This document shows, one piece after another, positions 34,330 to 42,528 of a stretch of DNA of 64,000 nucleotides. The position numbers and the translations under genes were made by a program. The notes below the pieces were generated by a model. The model saw only the letters and a list, made by a program, of their open reading frames with translations. It made no database searches and was not told where the DNA came from. Every line of letters begins with the position of its first letter. Within the stretch, counting starts at the first letter, position 1. The stretch lies in the NCBI RefSeq assembly GCF_024497955.1, contig NZ_JANHKP010000009.1, positions 234,262 through 298,261 on the forward strand, written 5' to 3'. The stretch comes from Streptomyces sp. C10-9-1 (GTDB lineage: Bacteria; Actinomycetota; Actinomycetes; Streptomycetales; Streptomycetaceae).

Positions 34330-35676
34330 ATGAGACTCCCTCCCCTCGGCAGGCGGTCGGCCGCGCTCGCGGCCGTCGTCGCCCTCGCCGTGGCGGCGCC
34401 CCTCGCGGCGACCGCCTCCGCCGCACCCGACCGCTCCGCGCGGATCCCGGCCGCGCCCTCCGGCGACGCGGAGCAGACCCGCCAGTACCTCGTCCACGGG
34501 CCCTCCTCCCCCGCCGACCGCAGCGCCGTCGCCGCGACCGGCGCCGCGGTCGACGAGGTCTCCGACCACACCCTGGTGGTGAGCGCGACCCCCTCCGAGG
34601 CGCGCCGCCTGCGCGGCCTCGGGCACCGGCTCACCCTGCTGCCCGCGCCCCCCGCGCACCGCGGCACGGCCGACGTGCGACCCGCCGACTTCCCCCCGTC
34701 GGACGCGCGCTACCACACGTACGCGGAGATGTCCGCGGAGATCGACCGACGGGTCGCCGAGCACCCGGACATCATGAGCAAGCGGGTCATCGGCAGGAGC
34801 TACCAGGGCCGGGACATCGTCGCCGTGAAGATCAGCGACAACGTCGCGGCGGACGAGGACGAGCCGGAGGTGCTGTTCACCCACCACCAGCACGCCCGCG
34901 AGCATCTCACCGTCGAGATGGCGCTCTACCTGCTGCGGGAGTTCGGCGAGGACTACGGCAGCGACCCGCGGGTGACCGCGGCCGTGGACGGCCGGGAGAT
35001 CTGGATCGTGCCCGACCTCAACCCGGACGGCGGCGAGTACGACATCGCCACCGGCTCGTACCGGAGCTGGCGCAAGAACCGCCAGCCCAACAGCGGCTCC
35101 TCGGCCGTCGGCACCGACCTGAACCGCAACTGGGCCTTCCAGTGGGCCTGCTGCGGCGGCTCCTCCGGCTACCCGGGCTCGAACACCTACCGCGGGCGGT
35201 CCGCCGAGTCCGCGCCCGAGGTGAAGGTCGTCGCGGACTTCGTCCGCAGCCGGGTGGTCGGCGGCAGGCAGCAGATCCGGACGGCCATCGACTTCCACAC
35301 CTACAGCGAGCTGGTGCTCTGGCCCTTCGGCTACACCTACTCCGACACCGCGCCCGGCATGACCCGGGACGACCGGGACGCCTTCGCCGCGGTGGGCCGG
35401 AAGATGGCCGCCAGCAACGGCTACACCGCGGAGCAGGCGAGCGACCTGTACATCACCGACGGGTCGATCGACGACTGGCTGTGGGGCAGCCAGCGGATCT
35501 TCGGCTACACCTTCGAGATGTACCCGCGCGGCTTCGGCGGGGGCGGCTTCTACCCGCCCGACGAGGTGATCGAGCGGGAGACCTCGCGCAACCGGGACGC
35601 CGTGCTCCAGCTGCTGGAGAACTCGGACTGCATGTACCGGTCCATCGGCAAGGAGTCGCAGTACTGCACCGGCTGA
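34330..35676 (+). CDS. Secreted M14 zinc carboxypeptidase
   Basis: A 448-residue exported metallo-carboxypeptidase. Signal peptide about 1-32 (ending ASAAPD), a propeptide to about residue 120, then the M14 domain: zinc ligands His188 and Glu191 in HQHAREH, RNW near [12 protein letters not shown], third ligand His in [10 protein letters not shown], and catalytic Glu in YTFEMYPRG. Cys pairs (WACCGG, DCMY/QYCTG) fit an extracellular enzyme. The ATG at 34330 is followed by a typical signal; the upstream bases have only CAGGAGCC as a site. Confidence 0.94.
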   Translation: MRLPPLGRRSAALAAVVALAVAAPLAATASAAPDRSARIPAAPSGDAEQTRQYLVHGPSSPADRSAVAATGAAVDEVSDHTLVVSATPSEARRLRGLGHRLTLLPAPPAHRGTADVRPADFPPSDARYHTYAEMSAEIDRRVAEHPDIMSKRVIGRSYQGRDIVAVKISDNVAADEDEPEVLFTHHQHAREHLTVEMALYLLREFGEDYGSDPRVTAAVDGREIWIVPDLNPDGGEYDIATGSYRSWRKNRQPNSGSSAVGTDLNRNWAFQWACCGGSSGYPGSNTYRGRSAESAPEVKVVADFVRSRVVGGRQQIRTAIDFHTYSELVLWPFGYTYSDTAPGMTRDDRDAFAAVGRKMAASNGYTAEQASDLYITDGSIDDWLWGSQRIFGYTFEMYPRGFGGGGFYPPDEVIERETSRNRDAVLQLLENSDCMYRSIGKESQYCTG

Positions 35677-35728
35677 CCCACCCGTCCGCGGGGCCGCCCC
35701 GCGCCCCGCGCCGCGGTCGCGGCGTCCT

Positions 35729-36133
35729 CTAGTCGAGGACCGCCATCGCGTCGATCTCGACCAGCAGCCCCTCGGGGAGGCCGACGTAGACCGTGGTGCG
35801 GGCCGCGGGCGGCACCGCGAGCCCCGCGAAGTAGGCGTCGTAGATCTCGTTCATCTCGGCGAAGTGGGCGGTGTCGGTGAGGTACACGCGGATCATCACC
35901 GCGTCCTCCCAGCCGGACCCCGCCTCCCTGAGGACGGCTTCGACGTTGGCGAGCGTCTGCTCCATCTGCGCCCGCAGGGTCGGGCCCGCGGGCACCGGCG
36001 CGGCGCCGTCGCGCGCCGGCAGGAAGCCGACCTGACCGGCGACCTGGAGGATGCCGCCCTTGCGCACCCCGTGCGAGAACCGCGCGGGCGGTGCCGTGTG
36101 GGTGGCGGGCGTGTAGGCGGTCTTCTCGGTCAC
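35729..36133 (-). CDS. ridA: RidA family enamine/imine deaminase
   Basis: A 134-residue RidA (YjgF/YER057c) protein, which hydrolyses reactive enamines released by PLP enzymes. Key residues are the substrate-binding Arg in PAARTTVYVG and the Glu in LLVEIDAMAVLD. The GTG at 36133 overlaps the stop of the IclR gene (GTGA). The location beside a D-amino acid deaminase-like PLP enzyme fits a role in clearing its 2-aminoacrylate-type products; that link is inferred. Confidence 0.92.
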   Translation of the reverse strand: MTEKTAYTPATHTAPPARFSHGVRKGGILQVAGQVGFLPARDGAAPVPAGPTLRAQMEQTLANVEAVLREAGSGWEDAVMIRVYLTDTAHFAEMNEIYDAYFAGLAVPPAARTTVYVGLPEGLLVEIDAMAVLD

Positions 36134-36912
36134 CTGGGTGCGTCCTTCCGGGAGGCGGATCCTTGACGGGGCGTGTGTCCCGCGTACTCGCGGCTGACGG
36201 CCTCCGCCGTGCGCCGCACCAGCGGGAGGAGGGCGAGCAGGTCCTCGGCGGTGACGACCACGTTCGGGGCGGAGAGCGACATCGCGGCGGCGACCCGCCC
36301 GTCCGCGCCGCGGACCGGGGCCGCGACGCAGTTGATGGACTCCTCGTGCCCGCCGAGGTCGGTGGCCCAGCCCTGGGCGCGCACGGTGGCGAGCTCCCTG
36401 AGGAAGGACGCCGCGTCCGGTGTCGAACGGGCGGTGTAGCGCGGGTAGTCGAGCCGCGCGGCCGTCGCGCGCCGCTCCTCCTCGGGCAGGTCGGCGAGGA
36501 GCAGCTTGGCCACCGCCGCCACGGTGGTGGCGACGGGCCTGCCGATGCGGGAGTACATCCGCACCGGGTAGCGGCTCTCCACCTTGTCGATGTAGATGAC
36601 CTCGTCCTCCTCCCGGACGGCGAGGTGGACGGTGTGCCCCGTGCGCTCGTTGAGCGCGAGGAGGTGGGGGTGGGCGATCCCCCGTACGTCCAGGCTCTCC
36701 ACGGCCTCCTGGGCGAGGGCGATCAGCCGGGCCCCGAGCCGGTAGCGCTGGTCCGGCTGGCGGTAGACGAGGCCGTGCTCGTGGAGGGTGCGCAGCAGCC
36801 GCAGGGCGGTGGACTTGTGGACGCCGAGGCTCTCCGCCACCCGGCCGAGGTCGGCGGGCCCCCGGGCGAGCAGCGGCAGGATGCCGAGCGCGCGGTCGAC
36901 GGTCTGGCTCAT
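36130..36912 (-). CDS. IclR-family regulator of the D-amino acid locus
   Basis: A 260-residue IclR regulator: N-terminal winged helix-turn-helix (about 5-65; VAESLGVHKSTALRLLRTL) and C-terminal effector-binding domain (about 80-245; RTGHTVHLAVREEDEVIYI, GGHEESINCVAAPV). It is coupled on both sides: its ATG at 36912 overlaps the kinase stop (ATGA) and its stop overlaps ridA. It most likely controls this operon and the divergent catabolic genes through the palindromes at 38071-38101. Confidence 0.92.
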   Translation of the reverse strand: MSQTVDRALGILPLLARGPADLGRVAESLGVHKSTALRLLRTLHEHGLVYRQPDQRYRLGARLIALAQEAVESLDVRGIAHPHLLALNERTGHTVHLAVREEDEVIYIDKVESRYPVRMYSRIGRPVATTVAAVAKLLLADLPEEERRATAARLDYPRYTARSTPDAASFLRELATVRAQGWATDLGGHEESINCVAAPVRGADGRVAAAMSLSAPNVVVTAEDLLALLPLVRRTAEAVSREYAGHTPRQGSASRKDAPR

Positions 36913-37943
36913 GGCGTAGGTACCTCCTGGTCCCGGCCCGTCCAGCCCGGGCCGAGGTGCAGTCTCCCCCACGCGGTGTCGTCGAGGGCGGTGAGCCGCT
37001 CGGTCTGCTGCCGGCCGGGCGGGGCGGCGAGGTCCCCCGGGACAGTGAGGGCCGCGGCGGCGAAGAGGTGGCCGCGGCGCAGCCGGTCGCGGAGCGGCAC
37101 GGAGTCGAGGGTGCCGGAGAGGAAGCCCGCGGCGAAGGCGTCCCCCGCGCCGACGGCCGCGACGACCTCGACGCGGGGCGCGCGGGTCTCGACGCGGTCC
37201 CCGTCCCCGGTGAAGGCGACGGCGCCCGCGGCGCCGCGCTTGACCACCACCAGCCGTGCCTCGGGCAGCGCGGCGCGGACCGCGTCGGGGGTGTCCAGGC
37301 CCCAGGCGGTGCGCGCCTCGTCCTCGCCCACGAAGACGAGGTCGGCGCCGCGGGCGAGCCGGAGCAGGACCTCGGGACCGTCGGCGTCCCGCCACAGCGC
37401 GGGCCGGTGGTTGACGTCGAAGGAGACGGTGCCCCGTCCGGGCCTGTGGGCGAGGAGCCGGTGCATCAGGTCGCGGCAGCCGGCGGAGAGGGCCGCGGTG
37501 ATGCCGGAGACGTGCAGGATCCGGCCGGAGGCCAGGGCGGCGCGGGGGACGGTCCGGTGGGACAGGGCCGAGGCCGCGGAGCCGGCGCGGTAGTAGAGGA
37601 CCTCGTGGTCCGCGTCCGCCCGGTCGGCCGCGGTGCGCAGGTACACCCCCGTGGGCCGGTCCGGGTCCCGCACGACGGCCGAGGTGTCGACCCCGCGGGC
37701 GGCGATGGCGGCCACCAGGTGGTCGCCGAAGCCGTCCGCGCCGACCCGTGAGACCCACCGGGTGCGGTGCCCGGCGGCCGCGAGGGCGCAGGCCACGTTG
37801 GACTCGGCGCCGCCGATCCCGCGCACGAACGCCTCGGCGTCGGCGAGGCGTCCGCCCCCGGCGGGCAGCAGCGCGACCATGGACTCGCCCAGGCAGACGA
37901 CGTCCACCGGAGCGGGGTCGGTCGCGGTCGGGCTCGCGGTCAT
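36909..37943 (-). CDS. PfkB-family sugar kinase
   Basis: A 344-residue ribokinase-fold kinase. The N-terminal VVCLGESMVALLP and GGAESNVACALA motifs are those of 2-keto-3-deoxygluconate kinases; the catalytic Asp is in VVAAVGAGDAFAAGF. The C-terminal part is complete. Its substrate is unclear: a sugar acid kinase is odd among D-amino acid genes, yet it is translationally coupled to the IclR regulator. A start at ATG 37943 gives a short disordered head. Confidence 0.88.
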   Translation of the reverse strand: MTASPTATDPAPVDVVCLGESMVALLPAGGGRLADAEAFVRGIGGAESNVACALAAAGHRTRWVSRVGADGFGDHLVAAIAARGVDTSAVVRDPDRPTGVYLRTAADRADADHEVLYYRAGSAASALSHRTVPRAALASGRILHVSGITAALSAGCRDLMHRLLAHRPGRGTVSFDVNHRPALWRDADGPEVLLRLARGADLVFVGEDEARTAWGLDTPDAVRAALPEARLVVVKRGAAGAVAFTGDGDRVETRAPRVEVVAAVGAGDAFAAGFLSGTLDSVPLRDRLRRGHLFAAAALTVPGDLAAPPGRQQTERLTALDDTAWGRLHLGPGWTGRDQEVPTP

Positions 37944-38028
37944 GGCGGGCTCCTCGCTGGTCGGCCGGTCCGGGCCGTGCGACCGGCCCCGGGAGGCGGG
38001 GGCCGTGCGCCCCGGCGACCGGACACCA

Positions 38029-38057
38029 TTGACCCGGCATCCGACCGGATGTTAGAC
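38029..38057 (+). promoter_or_regulatory. Putative promoter of the D-amino acid deaminase gene
   Basis: TTGACC (38029-38034) and TTAGAC (38052-38057) are separated by 17 bp, a reasonable housekeeping-type promoter directed to the gene at 38119. Confidence 0.5.
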
Positions 38058-38070
38058 ACCGCAGAGCGCC

Positions 38071-38101
38071 ATGCGCAACGCATGTTGCAGATGACGCAAC
38101 A
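38071..38101. promoter_or_regulatory. Candidate IclR operator
   Basis: Two overlapping inverted repeats lie between the divergent arms: ATGCG-CAA-CGCAT (38071-38083) and TGTTGC-N7-GCAACA (38083-38101). They sit just downstream of the putative promoter and before the GGAGGAGG ribosome-binding site. TTGC/GCAA half-sites are common in IclR-family operators. Confidence 0.6.
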
Positions 38102-38118
38102 ACAGTGGAGGAGGTCCC

Positions 38119-39393
38119 ATGGCAGCCGACAGCGCCGTCGCCCGTCTCGCGGACGAACCGGCGGACCACCGCTTCAAGGGGCTCCCGCCGGATGCGGGCG
38201 GACTGACTCTCGGTGCCCTCGCCGCCCAGCGCCGCAACCTGTTCACCGGCGGGTTCACCACCCCCGTCCTGGCGCTCTCCGCGGAGGCGCTGGAGCACAA
38301 CCTGGCCCTCCTGGAGACCTATGCCGAGGAGCACGGCCTCGACTTCGCCCCGCACGGCAAGACCTCCATGGCCCCCCAGCTGTTCGCCCGTCAGCTGGAG
38401 CGCGGCGCCTGGGGGATCACCGCGGCCGTCCCCCACCAGGTGCGGGTCTACCGGGCCTACGGGGTCCGCCGGATCTTCCTGGCCAACGAGGTGGTGGACG
38501 CCGCCGCGCTCGCCTGGATCGCCGGTGAGCTGGACCGCGACCCGGAGCTGCGCCTGATCTGCTACGTGGACTCGGTGCGCGGCGTGGCGCTGATGGACGA
38601 GGCGCTCGCCGGGGCCGCGCGCCCGCTGGAGGTCGTGGTGGAGCTGGGCGCGGGCGAGGGCGCCCGCACGGGCGTCCGCACGGCGGCCGAGGCACGCGCC
38701 GTCGCCGAGGCGGCCGCCGCCGCCCGGTCGCTGCGCCTGGTCGGGGTGGCGGGCTACGAGGGGGAGGTGCCCCGCGCGGACGGCGAGCGGGTGCGCGCCT
38801 GGCTGCGCACCCTGGTGGCGCTCGCCGCAGACCTGGACGCCGCGGGCCTGCTCGCCGACACGGACGAGATCGTGGTCAGCGCGGGCGGCAGCGCCTGGTT
38901 CGACACGGTGGCCGAGGTCTTCGCGGAACTCCCCCCGCTCTCCTCGCCGGTGCTGAAGCTGCTCCGCTCGGGCGCCTACGTCTCCCACGACGACGGGCAC
39001 TACCGCCGCCTGACCCCCTTCAACCGGGTCTCCGGGGAGGGTGCCCTGCAACCCGCCTTCCGGCTGTGGGCGCAGGTGCTGTCGCGGCCCACGGCAGAGC
39101 AGGCGTTCGTCAACGCGGGCAAGCGCGACGCCGCGTACGACCTGGACCTGCCGCAGGTGCAGGTGGTGCGGGACGCCCGCACCGGCGAGCTGCGCCCGGC
39201 CGAGGGCATCACCCTCACGGGGCTGTCCGACCAGCACGGCTGGCTGCGCACCGGGCCCGGGGCCCGGCTGGAGGTCGGCGACTGGGTGGGGCTCGGCCTG
39301 TCGCACCCGTGCACGGTGTTCGACAAGTGGCAGCTGATCCCGGTGGTGGAGCGGGACGGCACGGTGGCGGACTTCGTGCGCACCTTCTTCTGA
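38119..39393 (+). CDS. D-amino acid deaminase-like PLP enzyme (D-threonine aldolase/alanine racemase fold)
   Basis: A 424-residue fold-type III PLP enzyme of the D-serine dehydratase/D-threonine aldolase-like group often annotated amino acid deaminase. PLP Lys is in FAPHGKTSMAPQLFARQ (about residue 79). Later elements include VVVELGAGEGARTGV, the phosphate-binding VSAGGSAWFDTV and the C-terminal metal-site type GLGLSHPCTVFDKW. The ATG at 38119 has a strong GGAGGAGG. It is followed 66 nt later by the N-acyl-D-amino-acid deacylase, which would supply its substrate. The substrate spectrum is inferred from context. Confidence 0.88.
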   Translation: MAADSAVARLADEPADHRFKGLPPDAGGLTLGALAAQRRNLFTGGFTTPVLALSAEALEHNLALLETYAEEHGLDFAPHGKTSMAPQLFARQLERGAWGITAAVPHQVRVYRAYGVRRIFLANEVVDAAALAWIAGELDRDPELRLICYVDSVRGVALMDEALAGAARPLEVVVELGAGEGARTGVRTAAEARAVAEAAAAARSLRLVGVAGYEGEVPRADGERVRAWLRTLVALAADLDAAGLLADTDEIVVSAGGSAWFDTVAEVFAELPPLSSPVLKLLRSGAYVSHDDGHYRRLTPFNRVSGEGALQPAFRLWAQVLSRPTAEQAFVNAGKRDAAYDLDLPQVQVVRDARTGELRPAEGITLTGLSDQHGWLRTGPGARLEVGDWVGLGLSHPCTVFDKWQLIPVVERDGTVADFVRTFF

Positions 39394-39459
39394 CCCCCTC
39401 CCCGGCGCGGGCGCCCCGGGCGGCGGGGCGTGTCCGCACCCGACCGAAAGGCCTCCCCC

Positions 39460-41067
39460 ATGGACCTCGTCATCCGCGGTGCCCGCGTCGTCGACGGCTC
39501 CGGCGGCCCGTCCTACCGGGCCGACGTGGGGGTGCGCGAGGGCCGGATCGCGGCCGTGCGGCGGGAGGGCGAGCGCAGCCTGGCGGGCCGGCGCACCCTC
39601 GACGCCGACCGGCTGGTGCTCGCCCCGGGCTTCGTCGACATGCACGCCCACAGCGACCTGGCCCTGCTGCGCGACCCCGACCACTCGGCCAAGGCCGCGC
39701 AGGGCGTCACCCTGGAGGTCCTCGGCCAGGACGGCCTGTCGTACGCGCCGGCCGACGACACGACGCTGGAGGCGGTGCGGACGGCGATCGCCGGCTGGAA
39801 CGGCGGCGGCCCCGGGGACGAGCGCGTCGACTTCGACTGGCGCACCGTGGGCGGGTACCTCGACCGGCTGGACCGGGGCGTGGCGGTGAACGCGGCCTAC
39901 CTGGTCCCGCAGGGCACGGTCCGGATGCTGGCGATGGGCTGGGAGGACCGGCCGCCGACCCCCGCCGAGCTGGACCGGATGAAGGCGCTCGTGGCCGAGG
40001 GCCTGGAGCAGGGCGCGGTGGGGATGTCCTCCGGGCTGACGTACACCCCGGGCATGTACGCGGGCGACGGGGAGCTCACCGAGCTGTGCCGGGTGGTGGC
40101 CCGCCACGGCGGCTACTACTGCCCGCACCACCGCTCCTACGGCGCGGGCGCGCTGGCCGCCTACGCCGAGATGGTGCTGCTGGCGCGCGTCGCCGGCTGC
40201 CCCCTGCACCTGGCCCACGCCACCATGAACTTCGGCGTGAACGATGGCCGCGCGGGCGAGTTGCTCGACCTGCTGGACGCCGCGCTGGACGCGGGCGCCG
40301 ACATCACGCTCGACAGCTACCCCTACACCCCCGGCTGCACGACGCTGGCCGCGCTGCTGCCGAGCTGGGCGGGCGAGGGCGGGCCGGAGACCGTACTGGC
40401 CCGGCTGCGGGACGCGGAGGTGTCCGAGCGGATCCGCCGCGACCTGGAGGGGACAGGCTCGGACGGCTGCCACGGCGTCCCGGTCGACTGGGGCACCGTC
40501 GAGGTCTCCGGCGTGCGCGAGCCGTCCCTCGCCGGCCATGTCGGCCGGACGGTCGCGCGGACGGCCGCCCTGCGTGGGGAGGCCCCGTGGACGACGGCCC
40601 GCCGGCTGCTGGTCGAGGACCGGCTCGGGACGACGATCCTCCAGCACGTGGGCCACGAGGAGAACGTCCAAACGATCATGCGCCACCGCATCCACACGGG
40701 CGGCAGCGACGGCATCCTGGAGGGCGCCAAGCCGCACCCCCGGGCCTACGGGACCTTCCCGCACTACCTCGGCCGCTACGTGCGGGAGCTGGGGGTGCTC
40801 TCGCTGGAGGAGGCCGTCGCGCACCTGTCGGGGCGGCCCGCGGCCCGGCTGCGGCTGCCGGACCGGGGCCTGGTCCGGCCCGGCCACCGGGCCGACCTGG
40901 TGCTGTTCGACCCGGAGACGGTGGCGGCGGGCGCCACCTTCGACTCCCCCCGGGCCCGGCCCTCGGGCATCCCCCACGTGCTGATCGACGGCCGGTTCGT
41001 CATCGCGGACGGGGCCCGCACGGACGTGCTCGCGGGGCGTTCGGTGCGGCGCGGGCCCCTGTCCTGA
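39460..41067 (+). CDS. N-acyl-D-amino-acid deacylase (D-aminoacylase)
   Basis: A 535-residue amidohydrolase-superfamily zinc enzyme. Metal and catalytic motifs are VDMHAHSDLALL, LEVLGQDGLSYAP, CPHHRSYG, HLAHATMNFGVND and the Asp in TGGSDGILEG. The protein removes acyl groups from N-acyl-D-amino acids, giving free D-amino acids for the upstream deaminase-like enzyme. I chose the ATG at 39460 with GAAAGG upstream; a GTG at 39430 would add ten residues. The strand partner genes are transcribed from the same divergent region. Confidence 0.93.
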   Translation: MDLVIRGARVVDGSGGPSYRADVGVREGRIAAVRREGERSLAGRRTLDADRLVLAPGFVDMHAHSDLALLRDPDHSAKAAQGVTLEVLGQDGLSYAPADDTTLEAVRTAIAGWNGGGPGDERVDFDWRTVGGYLDRLDRGVAVNAAYLVPQGTVRMLAMGWEDRPPTPAELDRMKALVAEGLEQGAVGMSSGLTYTPGMYAGDGELTELCRVVARHGGYYCPHHRSYGAGALAAYAEMVLLARVAGCPLHLAHATMNFGVNDGRAGELLDLLDAALDAGADITLDSYPYTPGCTTLAALLPSWAGEGGPETVLARLRDAEVSERIRRDLEGTGSDGCHGVPVDWGTVEVSGVREPSLAGHVGRTVARTAALRGEAPWTTARRLLVEDRLGTTILQHVGHEENVQTIMRHRIHTGGSDGILEGAKPHPRAYGTFPHYLGRYVRELGVLSLEEAVAHLSGRPAARLRLPDRGLVRPGHRADLVLFDPETVAAGATFDSPRARPSGIPHVLIDGRFVIADGARTDVLAGRSVRRGPLS

Positions 41068-41088
41068 CGCGTCGGCGGGCCGGACGGC

Positions 41089-41727
41089 TCACCGCACGCC
41101 GTGCGGGCGGAACTGGACGCTGATGCGCGGACCGACCGCGCGGGAGGTCTTGGGCACGGCGTGCTCCCAGGTGCGCTGGCAGGAGCCGCCCATCACGACC
41201 AGGTCGCCGTGGCCGAGCGCCCTGCGCACCGCCGGGCCGCCGCCCCCGGCCGGCCGCAGGACGAGGTCGCGGGGCGCACCGAGGGACAGAATGGCCACCA
41301 TGGTGTCCTCCCGGGCGCCCCGCCCGATCCGGTCCCCGTGCCAGGCCACGCTGTCGCGGCCGTCGCGGTAGAGGCAGAGCCCCGCCGTGGTGAAGGGCTC
41401 GCCGAGCTCGGCGGCGTAGTGCCGGGAGAGCGCCTCGCGCGCCGCGGCGAGCACGGGATGGGGCAGCCGGGCGCCGTCCCCGTAGGAGGCCAGCAGCCGG
41501 GGGACGTCGACCGTGCGCTCGTACATGGTGCGGCGCTCGGCGTGCCAGGGCACGCACCGCTCCAGCTCGGTGAAGAGCGCGTCCGCCCCGGTCAGCCAGC
41601 CGGGCAGGGCGTCGAGCCAGGCGCCCGCACCGAGCAGGGTGCGCCCGAGGCCGTCCAGCGGACCGAGCCGGATCTCGTCGGTCTGGTCGAAGAGGGAGCC
41701 CTGGAGGTGTGCCGCCATGCCCTCCAC
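41089..41727 (-). CDS. AlkB-like 2-oxoglutarate/Fe(II) dioxygenase
   Basis: A 212-residue AlkB-family enzyme, probably repairing alkylated nucleic acid bases oxidatively. The iron site is His and Asp in VAWHGDRIG and His in TWEHAVPK; the 2-oxoglutarate Arg is in RISVQFRP. The N-terminal HLQGSLFDQ stretch is shared by the Streptomyces group. The start is either GTG 41727, with AAAGGGG 4 nt upstream, or ATG 41718, whose GGAGGG is only 1 nt away; I favour the former. A TAGGGT hexamer and LexA-like half site lie upstream. Confidence 0.9.
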   Translation of the reverse strand: MEGMAAHLQGSLFDQTDEIRLGPLDGLGRTLLGAGAWLDALPGWLTGADALFTELERCVPWHAERRTMYERTVDVPRLLASYGDGARLPHPVLAAAREALSRHYAAELGEPFTTAGLCLYRDGRDSVAWHGDRIGRGAREDTMVAILSLGAPRDLVLRPAGGGGPAVRRALGHGDLVVMGGSCQRTWEHAVPKTSRAVGPRISVQFRPHGVR

Positions 41728-41903
41728 CCTACCCCTTTAATAGAACATACGAGCGAACGCGCGGGTGTGCCCGCCGGGCCGGGAGAGGGCGGCGGACGCC
41801 GGGCGCGGCCGCGTCGGCTTCCGGCGCGCCCCGCGCACCGCCGCGCGGGCACCGTCCGCACGAGGTCCGTACGGGACCGTTGGGGTCGGAGTTCGCCGTG
41901 ATC

Positions 41904-41931
41904 CGTTACCGGCGTCCGGTTGAGGCGTTGA
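41904..41931 (+). promoter_or_regulatory. BldN-like promoter of the chaplin gene
   Basis: CGTTAC (41904-41909) and CGTTGA (41926-41931) are exactly 16 bp apart, matching the sigma BldN consensus CGTAAC-N16-CGTTGA at 11 of 12 bases. Chaplins and rodlins are the known core BldN regulon. Confidence 0.82.
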
Positions 41932-41989
41932 ACGGTGCGTGATGGCCGCAAACCCTGCGGCCGCCTCTGAATCGTGCAAGGAGAAGTTG

Positions 41990-42247
41990 ATGTCGCGTAT
42001 CGCGAAGGCCGCCGCCGTTGTCGCGGGCACGGGTGCCATCCTGGCCGGCGGCGCCGGCATGGCCGCCGCCGACGCCGGAGCGCACGGTGCGGCCGTCGGT
42101 TCCCCCGGCGTCCTCTCGGGCAACCTGGCCCAGGTTCCCGTCCACGTGCCGGTCAACGTCTGCGGCAACACGGTGAACGTCATCGCGCTGCTCAACCCGG
42201 CGTTCGGCAACACCTGCGTCAACGCCGACGGCAACGGCGCCTACTGA
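41990..42247 (+). CDS. chp: Short chaplin
   Basis: An 85-residue secreted hydrophobic surface protein. Signal peptide about 1-28 (ending GMAAADAG), followed by one chaplin domain (about 37-80; SPGVLSGNLAQVPVHVPVNVC) with two cysteines, Cys58 and Cys76, expected to form the intramolecular disulfide. It lacks a sortase motif, so it is a short ChpD-H type rather than a wall-anchored long form. Such proteins form amyloid fibrils coating aerial hyphae and lower surface tension. ATG 41990 has AAGGAG upstream. A BldN promoter precedes it and a strong hairpin follows. Confidence 0.96.
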   Translation: MSRIAKAAAVVAGTGAILAGGAGMAAADAGAHGAAVGSPGVLSGNLAQVPVHVPVNVCGNTVNVIALLNPAFGNTCVNADGNGAY

Positions 42248-42290
42248 CGCACCGGGCGGGGCCCCTGTCCCGCCGCCGCGTCGGTCCTGC

Positions 42291-42324
42291 GGCCCCTCCC
42301 GTGCGACCCCGCACGGGAGGGGCC
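42291..42324 (+). terminator. Hairpin after the chaplin gene
   Basis: A perfect inverted repeat (42291-42304 and 42311-42324, extendable by one pair) with a short loop lies 44 bp after the stop. Confidence 0.85.
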
Positions 42325-42486
42325 GTGCGCATGTGCGCACCCCGCTCCGCTCCGCGCCCCCCGGGCGACGCCTGCGGGGCGGGCCCGGTTCCGGAGTACA
42401 GCGCACAGACCGGAGGCCGCCCGGGGCGTCCCGGGCGGCCTCCGTCCGCGGTCCGCGGTCTGCGCGACGCCCGCGGGCCGGCCCGC

Positions 42487-42528
42487 GGCAGCGGCAGCGG
42501 CAGCGGCAGCGGCAGCGGCAGCGGCAGC
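42487..42528. repeat. Hexanucleotide repeat (GGCAGC)7 abutting the tyrosinase stop
   Basis: Seven perfect GGCAGC units end one base before the tyrosinase stop codon on the minus strand. Read in the gene's direction they would encode Ala-Ala repeats if the stop were lost. It is a slippage-prone locus. Confidence 0.9.

Noticed and set aside
36130..40977. A very long open frame on the minus strand across the D-amino acid genes
   Set aside because: Only its last 260 codons (from 36912) are the IclR gene. The rest is the complement of well-supported plus-strand enzymes and shows no family features.
42487..42528. CRISPR-like or satellite array
   Set aside because: It is a simple hexanucleotide repeat without spacers or cas genes.
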